Source: Heliopora coerulea (Eukaryota > Cnidaria > Anthozoa > Scleralcyonacea > Helioporidae). From it: 64,000 nucleotides of DNA. The translations under genes and the position numbers were made by a program. The stretch is from assembly GCA_030142905.1 (NCBI GenBank), contig JASJOG010000066.1, positions 1,364,001-1,428,000 of the forward strand. The letters are read 5' to 3'. Below the pieces are notes generated by a model. It was not told the DNA's origin, ran no database searches, and saw nothing but the letters and a program-made list of their open reading frames with translations. Within the stretch, counting starts at the first letter, position 1, and every line of letters starts with the position of its first letter. Below, piece by piece: positions 1 to 12,000 of this stretch.

Positions 1-1603
1 GTGCGTTTTATTCCCTTTCATTTTTCTCTTTCAAGTTCGGGTTTCTGTCTGCCAGGGGCGAATGGAAGCATTAGCTTGCGATTAATTGCGAGTTTTTAGT
101 TCCCATTCAATACCAATCGTTCCACGCGTTTCCAAAACTAAACGCACTTGATTCGTTTGCATATCCTGAATTACTGTCTTTGAAGCAAAACAAGGTTAGA
201 AGTTAAGAGTTTTTAATGGTAGACACAAAAATGTTTTGCTTCAACCATTGAAAACTTAACTTATTTATCTTGTTTTCCTACATTTTAATCGGTCAAAATC
301 TCACATACTTTATTGATTTTCGTATCCGATTGGATAATTCAGCAGTCACATGACCTCGCACTGGTAATTGAAAAAATATTTGCTTCCAAATGAGGCGAGT
401 GAGGCTACTTACGATGCACACAAAAGAATATTTTCAAGCGTCTATTTATGAATACGGTCCATAGTGTGTGGTTGAAGGCACCCTCTCTGTACGTAAAAGT
501 TCCCTTGAAATCTTTCTTGAACTGTTACTCAAGTATTGGCAGATTTTACGTGAAGCCGCGTAAAGAAACTTTTTGTTGAAATAGTATCAGCTTCATTGAC
601 TGTTATTTTTTCGAAAACGCAGACCAGGCGTTTTTATTTAATAATACAGTTTTTCAACGTATGCAGTCCTTTCTTTTCTGTCCCCTCTGATAATTCTGTT
701 GGGCTTTTTCTTGGTTTCCTTTAAATAAACCACGGTACATCAGAAAACTTGCTGACTATATGTTACATTATATCATGATAATGATTGAGTACAATTATGA
801 TGATGATGATGATCATTCGGCGAATTTTTTTAAGTGATTTTGGGCGATCAAGTCACACTGGTACTTCGTTAAGGAATCTCAAGCGAAAGAGCTTGTTTAT
901 TTACAACAAATATTCAAGTGCTTTATGAATTCTTAAGCACCCTTCAATTTGAAAGTAAATCGTTCCTTTCCACATCGGTTGGTTCCAAAAATCGGAGAAA
1001 AGAGGTGCGGCATTCGCACGGGATTATCTGCAGAATCATACCAAAAATGTTTCATGATTAAAAAAGATCGATCTATTACAACGATGGATTTTGATACAGC
1101 TTTGTTTCCAGTTCCCGTATGAACAGAATGTCAGCCCCAGAAAATGGATCTGTTGCTTTGTCGCATATGAATTTCAATGTTTACCGTATTGGGCCACAAA
1201 CTGCCATTGTCCGTTGTTTCGACGTGAGTTGAAATGGAGAGTAATCGCACAGAAACTATCACAGGAACATCAAGAGAAAAAGCACGACATCGACTCTGCC
1301 CCAGACGGTGAAATTTGTCATGTGTGAGAAGAATTGGTCAAGTGTAGTTAGGGCTAGACGAATCTTCCTTCGCATGTAAAAAATCAAGTATACAGTCGTC
1401 GAGGCAGAAACTTGCCGTGACAAATCGAAGCAAACATTGCCGAACCATTCCCATGTAGGTGATTATCGAACTTGGCATGTTTTCCTTTCTTAGAATAGAA
1501 ATATTGCTTTGCCCGCAACGGGAGAACATAGTAAAAATTCTCCCGAAGGGTCGCTGTATCACTTCCAACAATGGCGGAATTAGGTACGTCGCAACTCTTT
1601 CAA
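1..1603. other. intergenic, no gene recognised
   Basis: AT-rich sequence with only short chance reading frames on both strands. A short (ATG)n run lies near 798-813. I see no domain, no clear splice structure and no inverted-repeat element here. Confidence 0.5.
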
Positions 1604-1813
1604 CTACGAAATGGTACACCACGATTGACGAGCGTTGGTCGTCGTCCTCTCGTCCTCGTCGTCGTCTGACGAGTTATCTCGTCGTTCGGCGTCAGACTCA
1701 TCGCTTGACTCGGTATCGATCGGACTAGCGCTACTGTAGCGACGCAAATGTTTGGACGTGACGAAAGACGGGTCTTCGTCCGCTCTATCAAAAATATGAA
1801 CGAAAGAAGATAA
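1604..1813 (-). other. possible acidic/Ser-rich coding exon
   Basis: An open frame of 69 codons on the minus strand ends in TAG at 1604-1606. It has no ATG, so it could only be a 3' exon; the AG of TTTTTGATAG near 1793 is a possible acceptor. The translation is hydrophilic, with Ser/Asp/Glu clusters (DTESSDESDAERRDNSSDDDEDER) of the kind found in nuclear or RNA-associated proteins. The local GC and CG content is well above the surroundings, which fits coding sequence. No partner exon was found, because the sequence upstream on this strand is soon occupied by a LINE. It may be a relic or simple repeat-like DNA. Confidence 0.22.
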
Positions 1814-2170
1814 TCAGCTGTAACCAAATTGTGACGTTATACAGTGTTGAAGTGCATCTCAGTTGAAACTTCGATCATAGACAACTTTAGTTCAAACAGT
1901 TTAAAAAGTTTCCTCGCATGACCTTAATCCCCGCTCCCCCTCTCAATGTTTTTCGATGAGGATGACTATAAGCGATTCGCAACAGAGGCTCTAGGCATCC
2001 TTTTCTTACAGTGCAACGTTGATAAGGGGGGCGGGAGACAATAATTTTTACATCAACTTTGGCTTAATTTCTTTTGTTCTTCTGAGGTTGATAACTAATC
2101 TGTCAACCTCATTAAGATACTCTTGTACTTTCCACCGAAATTTCGCCGTTTCTATGTTTGTTGGGCATGT

Positions 2171-2201
<31 letters not shown>

Positions 2202-2333
2202 ATTCTTTATTTATACTGTTAAAAAAATCCCATCAGCATAAAAGCTGGTATTAACGGGAGAACAGTGGTAATAAAACATAAATTAACTATGTAGCAATAT
2301 TGAAAAATATTGATAAAAATAATCTAAATTAAT

Positions 2334-5300
2334 CTATAAACTACAAATATGGGAATCTTTATCACTGTCTAAAAGATACGTATAAATAGAACGTTTAAAA
2401 CTTGTAAAAGAAGTCATTTTTCTGATATATCTAGGCAGAGAATTCCAGTCCTTTGCACCGGAGTACTTAAACATTGTTTGCCCCATCTTAGTTTTAACTT
2501 TTGGTAAATCTAATAACGTTTCATCTCTGAGTTCTCTGTTTCTCACACTACTACGAAATTTAAAAACATCTAATAATTGTTCAGGACAATTTAAATTATT
2601 TAAAATTTTAAAAATTAGTACATATCTAAAAAATCTTCTCCTATTAAACAAAGTTAAGAGATTTAAAACATTGCGCATTTCCTGAGTACACTTTTTCTTT
2701 CCTTCTTTCAAAATAATTCTCATCGCTCGATTTTGAACCAGTTCAACTTGTCTTGTTAAAGTCGAGCCACAGTCATGCCACACGATTGAACAATAATCTA
2801 AAATTGGTAAAATGGTTTGCTTGTAGATCCTACATAAAACAGGCTTGGGAAGAAATGCAGAGATCCTATTTAATAAACTAAGTCTTGAATGTGTCCTTCG
2901 ACATATTATCGTAATATGTGATTCCCACGACAAACAGTTACTAACACGAAGACCTAGATAATCGAATGAATCAACTTGTTCTACAGTCTCATCACTAAGT
3001 CGAACTTCAAGCTTTCCAGCTTTCTTTATGGCGGATTTTGATCCAATTAGAAGCGACTTGGTTTTCTTGACATTGGCTATCATTCTATTTTGTAGTAACC
3101 ATTGGTCGACATTCATCAAATCTAAATTAATCTTCTCCACTGCCAATGCCAAGTCCTTATTCGAATGGTGCACTTCAGTGTCATCCGCATATAAAAAAGG
3201 GTCACACTCCGTGAAGCTGTGAACAATCGTGTTATAATATAGGCAGAATAGCGTCGGGCCCAATACCGATCCTTGAGGAACACCATTAGTTACATATTCA
3301 AGGTCAGATTGAGCGTTTTGATAAACGACATATTGCTGTCTATCTGTGAGGTAGGAAACAAACCATTTGATTGCATTTTCATCGAAGCCGTAATGACGTA
3401 ATTTCTTTAAAAGCATCGAGTGGTCGATGATATCGAAGGCTTTTCGGAGGTCAAGAAATACAGCAACAGTATATTTCCTATCATCAATAGCTGATTTCCA
3501 GGAATCAATCACTTTTATTAATGCCGTCACTGTCGAGCAATGCTTGGTGTAAGCAAATTGTAGAGGTTCTTTTAAAGTTTGATGGTTTTCACCGTAATCT
3601 TTTACCTGGTTATCAGCTACTCTTTCACAAACCTTTGCAAGAGCAGGCAATACCGATATTGGTCTGTAGTTATCGCGATCATTGGCAGAGGCTCCTTTAA
3701 ATATTGGTGAGATTTTTGCTATTTTCCATATCTTAGGAAATACACCCTGTTCAAAAGAACTGTTTACTATTGTAGCCAAACATTGTGATATATTGTTCGC
3801 CGACAACTTTAAAACGTTAACGGGAAGCTTGTCGTAGCCTGTTGCTTTATTCGGCTTCATAGACAGCAGCTGTTGTCGAATTTCGGCCTCAGAAATCGGA
3901 TGAAAATTGAAACGCGATTCTTTATCATATGCTATTGGTGGTGAAGGGCTGAGCGTATCTAAATCCTGGCACGTGTCTTGTGTTGCAAGTAGACTTTTTG
4001 GAATATTGGAAAAATATGAATTTAGCGTGCTAGCTATGCCTTTTGAATCAGTGATATCTTCGCCATCAACCGTTATTTTATTAATTACAGTTTGCTTTGT
4101 CTTTGACGGTAAGACTATTTTCATCAGTTTCCAGAAGGCTTTTGGATTGTTGGAGTTTTCATCAAGTTTACGTTTGAAATAATTGACTCTCGCTTTACGG
4201 ATGTAACTTGTTACCCGATTTCTTGCGCGCTTATAAAGTTTGTAATCATCTTGGAGTCGACTCTTTAATGCTATTTTCTTTAAACGGTCTCTATTACGCA
4301 TCAAGATTAAGATTTCCGTATTAATCCATGGGTGAGAATTACGCCGAATACGCTTCCTTTTAAGAGGGAAATATTCGTCCATTATAGGAGTAAACAACTT
4401 TTCCCAGACGTAAAGTTTGTCATCAGGGTTTACAAACAAATCCATTAAACTCCACGGTACGTGGTTCAATTCATTTAGAAAGGTTTCGTGATTTGCTTTC
4501 AAATCAATTTTCCGAGTTTCTATTATACGGTGTTGAGGTTTCTTTGCCTGTTTTGCTTTTGTAGATAAAACACCATAAATTAGAAAATGGTCACTCACTC
4601 CTGACTCTATAACTTCTGCTGACGTAAAAGGATTTGGAGTTGATGTAATTAGCAAGTCCAACAATGTACTTGAAGTTCTAGTTGAACGAGTTGGTTTGGT
4701 GATTAGCTGTTCAAGGTCATTTCTCTCTATAAAATCCTTAAGTGCTCTAGTCTGGACGAGCGAGTTATTTAAACAATCGGCATTTAAATCACCTAAAATG
4801 ATAATTTGTTTGCGCTCCCGAAGGGATTTGTGTGTTAAATCATCCAGATAGTCTATTAAAACCGTGTGAGAGAAATTTGGTGCTCGATAAACACAAATTA
4901 CTAGATATGTGACCTTGCGAAGCTTTACTTCAACGCAAATAGCTTCTATATCTGACTCTTCTAAATCCGTTCTTCTTACATATCTTGTCCCATCTTTAAC
5001 ATAAATACCCACACCACCGCCCAACGTTCCTCTGTCCTTACGCTCTATTGTGTAACCGTCAACATGGACCTCCATATCTTTATTATCCTCGTTAAGCCAG
5101 GTTTCAGTTATGGCAATCAAAATAGCATTTGAGTTAGTTTGGAAAACAGCACGTAGTTGGTCAACAATTGGAAGCAAACTTCGGCAATTTAAATGAACCA
5201 TAAAAGTGTTATTAATGTTCATGAGATCATCAATAGAGAAAGACGTTTCTAGGCTAGAGCCACTTGCCAAGTTGGGTGGATTTTCTTTAACAAATGAACA

Positions 5301-5906
5301 TTCTGCTTGACACACTTCAAAATACGAGTCCGAAAGCCTTGGCAAAGCGCACGAACAACAGACCCAGCTTTCGTCAGGATGATCCAGATAATACGATCGA
5401 AACATTTCGACAGACATACCTATACACTTTACATGAAACCATTTCATACAATCATTGCACAGAATTCCATTTTGATTGTTCTTTACAGGTTTTTCGCATT
5501 TACCACACGGGTATCTCCATCGAGAATTTTGTTTAACGCCGTCCCCTATCGACTTCTCTGGTCCTGGATTTAACTCGACATCTCCAGATAAACGTAGCAG
5601 TCTAAAGTTAGCAAGCCCATTTGTATAATATAAAATATGGCCACCAATAAACCTCCTCCGACCTCTTTGTCTTGTCCGAATCGTCGCTCCATACAAGTCA
5701 ATACAAACACTCAGCGAGCGGTATTTAACCTCTTCACCAACGATGATAAGTCGGTTATATACCTCGATCTCACTGTTTAAGCGATATATCAAACTTCGGG
5801 ATTCGCCGTGAGGTTGATATATTGCTAAAACACCTCGGTCACAGCTTATAACCTTTACATATATCCGTTTTGTTCCAACTAATTTGCCATTATAGTTATC
5901 CAGCAT
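2334..5906 (-). CDS. LINE polyprotein: 2A peptide, PHD finger, APE endonuclease, reverse transcriptase
   Basis: The protein has 1190 aa and no internal stop. An N-terminal 108 aa without a recognised domain leads into a 2A motif (DVELNPGP, residues 109-116; scission expected between G115 and P116). A Cys/His PHD-like finger follows (about 134-188: CGKC, CNDC, WFHVKC, CCSC). The APE endonuclease spans about 235-450, with HLNCRSL, ITETWL, the LGDLNADC block and the SDH motif near 438-440. Reverse transcriptase spans about 680-1000, with NYRPISVLP, FLDLRKAFD (817-825), GVPQGSVLGP (875-884) and catalytic YADD (906-909). All key residues are present. The role is target-primed reverse transcription of its own RNA. 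2A ribosome skipping would release a separate N-terminal peptide. The domain order fits CR1/L2/Rex-type elements; the exact clade needs a tree. Confidence 0.95.
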   Translation of the reverse strand: MLDNYNGKLVGTKRIYVKVISCDRGVLAIYQPHGESRSLIYRLNSEIEVYNRLIIVGEEVKYRSLSVCIDLYGATIRTRQRGRRRFIGGHILYYTNGLANFRLLRLSGDVELNPGPEKSIGDGVKQNSRWRYPCGKCEKPVKNNQNGILCNDCMKWFHVKCIGMSVEMFRSYYLDHPDESWVCCSCALPRLSDSYFEVCQAECSFVKENPPNLASGSSLETSFSIDDLMNINNTFMVHLNCRSLLPIVDQLRAVFQTNSNAILIAITETWLNEDNKDMEVHVDGYTIERKDRGTLGGGVGIYVKDGTRYVRRTDLEESDIEAICVEVKLRKVTYLVICVYRAPNFSHTVLIDYLDDLTHKSLRERKQIIILGDLNADCLNNSLVQTRALKDFIERNDLEQLITKPTRSTRTSSTLLDLLITSTPNPFTSAEVIESGVSDHFLIYGVLSTKAKQAKKPQHRIIETRKIDLKANHETFLNELNHVPWSLMDLFVNPDDKLYVWEKLFTPIMDEYFPLKRKRIRRNSHPWINTEILILMRNRDRLKKIALKSRLQDDYKLYKRARNRVTSYIRKARVNYFKRKLDENSNNPKAFWKLMKIVLPSKTKQTVINKITVDGEDITDSKGIASTLNSYFSNIPKSLLATQDTCQDLDTLSPSPPIAYDKESRFNFHPISEAEIRQQLLSMKPNKATGYDKLPVNVLKLSANNISQCLATIVNSSFEQGVFPKIWKIAKISPIFKGASANDRDNYRPISVLPALAKVCERVADNQVKDYGENHQTLKEPLQFAYTKHCSTVTALIKVIDSWKSAIDDRKYTVAVFLDLRKAFDIIDHSMLLKKLRHYGFDENAIKWFVSYLTDRQQYVVYQNAQSDLEYVTNGVPQGSVLGPTLFCLYYNTIVHSFTECDPFLYADDTEVHHSNKDLALAVEKINLDLMNVDQWLLQNRMIANVKKTKSLLIGSKSAIKKAGKLEVRLSDETVEQVDSFDYLGLRVSNCLSWESHITIICRRTHSRLSLLNRISAFLPKPVLCRIYKQTILPILDYCSIVWHDCGSTLTRQVELVQNRAMRIILKEGKKKCTQEMRNVLNLLTLFNRRRFFRYVLIFKILNNLNCPEQLLDVFKFRSSVRNRELRDETLLDLPKVKTKMGQTMFKYSGAKDWNSLPRYIRKMTSFTSFKRSIYTYLLDSDKDSHICSL
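5559..5582 (-). other. 2A ribosome-skipping motif inside LINE ORF
   Basis: The codons for D-V-E-L-N-P-G-P match the D-x-E-x-N-P-G-P consensus exactly. They are preceded by a Leu/Arg-rich stretch (FRLLRLSG), typical of the upstream helix. 2A-like motifs are known at N termini of some non-LTR retrotransposons. Confidence 0.9.
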
Positions 5907-6066
5907 TGTTATACTTGTTTCAAATATGTTCTGTTCATATGCTGATTTGCTGCATATGTGGTTTGCTGCAAATAAGTATTGGATTATATAAATTTATCTA
6001 ACAGGACGTGAAATTGTCATTGCCACTGAACGAAGTTAATATTAATCCCATGCGGCACAGTAATTA

Positions 6067-9000
6067 CTACCTGGTCCGTTTTCTGACTTTATTCTTTGAC
6101 ATTTGATCCCAGATCTTTAATTCATTTCCACCAGTGCAGAGACGCTGGTAAACCACCCCGTCGGTCTTTATATCGGTGCATGACAAACAGGAAATGTAGC
6201 TTGTGACGTCATCATCCAGAGTAGCTAAATATTCTTCGTCCGGAAGAGTGCGCACTGATAATCGATATAAATACACATTATTGATAAGTAAAACTAGCAA
6301 GATCAATAGGCCAAGGGGAATTGGAATAAAAGACAGACTGACGGACAGGAGAACAGACGAATGAACGAACAGACCGATGTACGGACTTACGGACAGACAG
6401 ACTGACGGACGAACAGACAGATGAAAGAACAAACGATCAGAGTGACGAACAGACGAGCAAACAAACAAAGGTAGTAATAAAGTACACAAGCATACACTAA
6501 ACCAGTGGTTCCCAATCTAGGGTCCGCAAACAATTTTTGGTGGTCCGCCGAGACTAAGGGGTCCGCCGCGGGTCCGCGCAAAAAGGGACGGGGTCTGCAG
6601 AAGGTAACTATTTTTTTTGGCAAATGACTACCTGCAATATTGGTTCAACTATTTTTTATTCGAAACTACCAGTCAATATCGCCAATTCTAAAGGGTGTAA
6701 GTGTAACATAAGAACTCGCAGTTTTGACATTTTAACAGGTCACACCTTCATCTCATGTTACATGCAACCACGCTTCGCTTGTTCACCCCGAACTTTGTTC
6801 GTACAGGAAAAGTTTTCCAGCATTTATCTGTCCATAAATTAATCATGCGTTCGAAATGATCAGCCACTGGGAAGATTAAACTACGAGGATACAATGTTGA
6901 GTATTTAAAATTTGGTTTTATTTCATGCCGAACTGAGCAAAGCAAACCTGAATGCATCTTTTGCGGAGAGATTTCAAGCAATAAAGCAATGAAACCGCCG
7001 AAGCTGCAGTTTCAGTTGGGGAGGGGGTCCGCTGAGATTTCTAAAATCAGTGAAGGGTTCCATGGAAAGCAAAAGGTTGGGAACCACTGCACTAAATAAC
7101 TACGAAAAATAATAAAACAGAAAACATAATATACACATAAACAATACTAACGTAAACTGGCAAAAACTGAAACAACTGTTCCCTACCGTTCAAATATCCA
7201 GTTCCTCTGTCGAGATCATATCCTGAGCTAATTAATAATGAATCTCGAATGATCATAGCACTCGTGGAACCAAACTCCGTTAGATGGTTTTTCAGCTTAC
7301 GCACTTTACCTGAGAAATACGAAACACAAAATGTATTGGTCAGTCTTGATACCCGACTATAAGCGCAAACCACCAGTCACACAGTACCAAAAATCTTTTG
7401 TAATGCTAAAATACAACTTTTCTGATTGGCCCAGCGAATTTCAATAATTTTCTATAATGTATGACGTGTAATTCTTCACAGAACATAGTCACATCGGAGT
7501 TACATTGTTGACCAGTTGACGTAGAACAAAGCACGTTGATCAGCAAGGTTTTTGAAAGAAAAACTCAACGGTATTCTAAGACCTGGATATAAAATTTTGC
7601 AACGTCGGTCCTCGAACCAAGTTGAAAAAAAGAAACTCGTGCTTTGGTCGCTCGAACTTATGTGGCAAAAAATCTGCACAACTTAAAACTTGAATTTCTC
7701 CTAATATGTGAATTTGTTTGACATGCCAGATTATACACTTAAAAGAACTTTGATCTGATGATTATTAAAACTTTTGGCTTTCATTAAAGAAGAAAACGAT
7801 GTTCATTTGAGTGAGTCATAAAATCGATACCGATTTTTGGAATTTCAATTAGGATTATTAAATTTCATTGACGAAAAATGACATTTATTAATGACATGAC
7901 AGAATTATTACGATTAAGTGAACTTCAATGGCATCAATTACAAAACATTAAAATTTATCCAATACCCATTGACGTTGAGTAAAATTGAACCAGGTAAATG
8001 CACAATTCATCAGCACAAAATAAAAAGTTCATGAGCGTAAGATTACAAACTGAAGGAATAGGCCAACAAGACGTTGTCTGCGTTTGTTACCGAACATGTA
8101 TACGCTGCTCCTGCGTGGTACACTGAAAACCTGAGGTTGGTATTTCAGAATCAGAATCATGCAAGTATCAAACAGGTCAATTTGAACATAGAGTTCTCAC
8201 TTCGCCTTCAATTCTTGGAGCATCTAACCAGTATTTACTCTTACAGCACCTGTTTCATATGATTTTTACGCACCACTGCCAAGGCAGATTTCTGATTGGT
8301 TGCCAACTAACATGTAAAATGTGGTTTGAACAGTCTGTACATTCGCTGATCAACTTTAAGGATATGTTACTTTCATGTATTTTATGTATTACTTTTCTTA
8401 TTTGTTACAGTTTAGAATTACTCGAGCAGGATTCGCACCATATTTTATTCCTTACCGGTTCGAATGTCTAAAACTTTAATATTAGTTCCATCGTCTCCCC
8501 AGTAAATTGAATTGTCTGCAGTAGCCAAACAATGAACTCGTCGTTTCTTTACGAAAGGACTGTTCAAACTGTCAAAAGTGAGCACGGGCGCCAATGATCG
8601 TTGTCGTACATCCCAGACCTTAATAGTTCCAACCAAAGAACCACTAACGATACGTTCGTCTTTAAACTAAAGAAAAAAGTACACGCATGTCTTGGTATTG
8701 TTCGACTCGTACGTAATTCAAATATGCTAGGTTATGCCATGCTGTGTTGTTCTGCTCCGCACCGCGTTCTGCATTACAGCATTTCTGCACTGCTGCACTT
8801 CATTTTACCCTACTGTACTGCGTACTACTGTATAATGCTAGTTAAAGGGCATATGAAGCGTAAATTTTGTTTTTAACTTTTCCATCCTTTCTAGAACATC
8901 AAAACGCGCTCTTTTCAATGAACAACTTAGTTTTTTAATTTAACTTTGTTAAAGTGTTCAATTTTGCTGCCAAATGTTGCTTCTTACCATGTTTGCGCCC

Positions 9001-12000
9001 AACTTGTAAAAAGAGTCTGGGTCAAAGTGATGACGTTGAAAGTTGTACTCCATAACACATGCTTGACTTATTTGATTAACATCGATTAACAAGTTGTGCG
9101 CTAATTTTAGTTTTTTGGGGTTTTTCTGAGTTGTCAAAAAAATGTCAAGCGAATATATGGAAAATTCTGATTTGGAAAATGAAAATTTGTCATCTTCCTC
9201 TTTGAGCACGTTCCATGATTCAGACGAAGGAAACGGTGAAGTGTTTAGTGAAGACGCATTAGTCGGTGCATACCAGCCTTATGCTCATGAACCCTTAGCA
9301 CAAAGTTCTGACGAAAATGATGATCAAGAAGAGGTTGATATCGACGGACTTTTACTGAATGATATCGAAGACCGATACGAAGGAATACAAGCGGTCAAGG
9401 ATTGGTGTTTTTGTGGCCATTGCGAAACTCGTTTGTTATGTTGTTCAAGAGAATACAGGTGCTGCCACGAGATAAGCGATGCAAATGTTTTTAACTCCGA
9501 AATAATACTGGAAGAGCCTGTTAAATGCGTTACAGAACATCCTGATTTCACAGCTGTTGTACTACATCCTCGAGTCCTGCGAGTTGCAGCAAATGGTTTG
9601 AAAACAAGGCAAGGAAGGAAGTACAGGCAACTTGGCAGCGACGAAAATGTCTTTCTACGAGCAATCGCTTACAGATTGTTTATATCTATGGTGTTTGGAT
9701 TCATGGGATTTGACAACTCAAGACCGCTTCCTGCATGTGCGTACACAGCAATTCGAACTAGGTTCCCTAAGCAGAAAGACACAGAACATACTGGTTACAT
9801 GTCGACAGACGAGAGAGCCTAAACGTAGACAACAATAACAATGAGACCAGAGGCAATTTACGCCAACTTTTTTTGTTACACACCACCAGTATTTACAATA
9901 TTTACAAATGCACTGTATGGTTAGCATTGTCCACGCTTGTGACCTTTCATGGGTTGATTGCACTTGGTACAGTGCCGTGTCCTCTGTGCATTTGTAGGCT
10001 CTGGCCGAGTGACTACAGCTTGAAGCTCATCTTGCTTGTTTACTAGAATATATGATAAATTAAAATTCAGCCAGTAACACACTATGCTTTATTGTTTAAT
10101 GTATAGAAATTATGTTTTGTTACAAAATATAATTTCTGTGTATTAGACTTGAGAAATTGTACTTACAACTGGGGTATAGCTGGACAGTCATTTCATTTCT
10201 TCTTGCGTGATTGGCAATGGCAGTAAGGCGGTCCACCTTATCACTAAATTGTGAGCTAAGTGGAGCAGGGACATGTTTTAAAAACTCAAGTATTTTGAGT
10301 TTCATAGATGCCTTCGTGCTTTTGAACAGACAATTTCTTATATCATCTACATATTTGTAGGTGGGAGGAACTGGAACTGTTCGGACTAATTCTTCACCAT
10401 TTTTGTATTTTGGATAATGTATATAGTAATAAATTTTGCCATCTTTTGTTTTTTTTGCTTCTCTTTTGATGTTCTCATTGAAGTGAGCAATTGCCAATAT
10501 ATGCCTAGAAACATACAAAATTTGTTCCAAGAAAAATACTTTAAACAAATACTAAAGGAGTTATACCTGCAATATGTCCCTGTGTAAGAATATGCTGTCA
10601 TCTTTGGATGAAACTGGTTAAGTGTGGAATGAAATGCTTCCAGGTGGCTGGTTTGAACTTCTGATGAAAGCTTTTTCACATCATTCAGTACTTGGGACTT
10701 TCCACAAATGCCAACAACTTTATCATAAACTTCAGTGCCTAAAATAATTTGCATAACTAGAAATAGGCTTGTGATATGAAACAAAAATATGTTTAACAAA
10801 CAACAATATGTTTACCAACAACTCCTCCCCTTTTGAGATTGTTCACTTCTCTTATAGTATACTCACCCATTCTTATCCATTTTCTGCTAGGAAGTTTTTC
10901 ATGAACACATTTTTCAAACAATGGATCTGGATGATTTGTATGGAGATTTGCAATGTGTCTTGCATACGACTTCCATTTTGCCAAGATAAGCTGTTCATAG
11001 CCAGACTTAGTAGAACAAGCACACCAATATAAATGGTTTTTGATAGGCTTTATCCAGTGCTGTACAGCTTCACATCCTTTCTCCTTAGCCAACTTAGCTA
11101 ACTTTTTTGTGATGCTTTTTGCAACATGCCAAATGTCATAGAAGTGATGTACAAATGGGTATTCTGTTTTTAACCACTTTGCTATTCCTCTGTGCCTGTC
11201 AGATATAAAGGTTTGCACTTTCACTCCTGAATCGGTTAGAAACTTGAACGAACGTTTTGCCCCTTCAAGTTCCATGGCCTGACTTGAACCAGTTTCATTA
11301 GCCTGAAAATACCATAAATTAGCAGGTGCTTAAGACCCCAGAAAATTAAAAAAAGGGAAACCATTAAAAACAGACACATTGACTATCAATGGGTTGATCC
11401 GGTAAGAAAGTTGATGTAACATGAAGATAATGCTGATTACCTGTAGCAATTCAAAGTGCACAAGTTTACCCAGTGAAGCATTCATCATGGTGTATACACC
11501 ATACTTGGCTGAATGACCCATTGAGTCGAATCGACCATCACCAGCCCAAACACTTTCCTTTGCCAAGCAAGCTTTTTCAATCAGTCCCAATCGTGTTGAT
11601 TCCCAAAACCCAATGATAGTAGGGAACAGCAACCATCTTTGATGTGCATAGAATGAATGCACTGAGTACACGCATAAGCCCAAATGGGAGAACATGAGCA
11701 TTATTTTGCTAATACTTGCACCAGCACAAAGAATAGCAAAGCTCAATAGCAAATTACCAGCAGCAAATCGACCAAACACAAAAGGCTGGCTATGCCATTT
11801 ATAAGGCTGCACCCCAGCTAGCTTGCATTTTTTGCAATGTTGCTCTATATTGACCATTGTGCCAGATTTTGATACTAGAATCTCAGGTTTCTCCAATTTG
11901 CAATTAAAGCAAAACATTGAAAATATTGAGACCAAACAAGAAAGGAAAACAATAAATTTTGGCTCATCTTGAGGCAAAGCACTTGAATTAATCCTATAAA

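Larger units (their letters stand above)
2175..5990 (-). mobile_element. full-length-looking CR1-group non-LTR retrotransposon (LINE) with 2A peptide
   Basis: The element is on the minus strand. Its 3' end is a short 3' UTR (2202-2333) followed by a (TTA)n tail at about 2175-2201, the microsatellite type of tail used by CR1/L2-group LINEs. One uninterrupted ORF (2334-5906) encodes PHD, APE endonuclease and reverse transcriptase domains. The 5' boundary is not sharp; I place it loosely within the ~80 bp beyond the start codon, and I did not find a convincing target duplication. It lies just downstream of the stop codon of the WD40 gene (6067), on the same strand, so it probably inserted into that gene's 3' flank or UTR. 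The intact ORF suggests recent insertion. Confidence 0.9.

Noticed and set aside
9142..9822. Calling the P2X7-like gene a P2X7 receptor
   Set aside because: It has only the intracellular zinc domain; there is no channel domain or membrane segment, and the gene lies inside a transposon.
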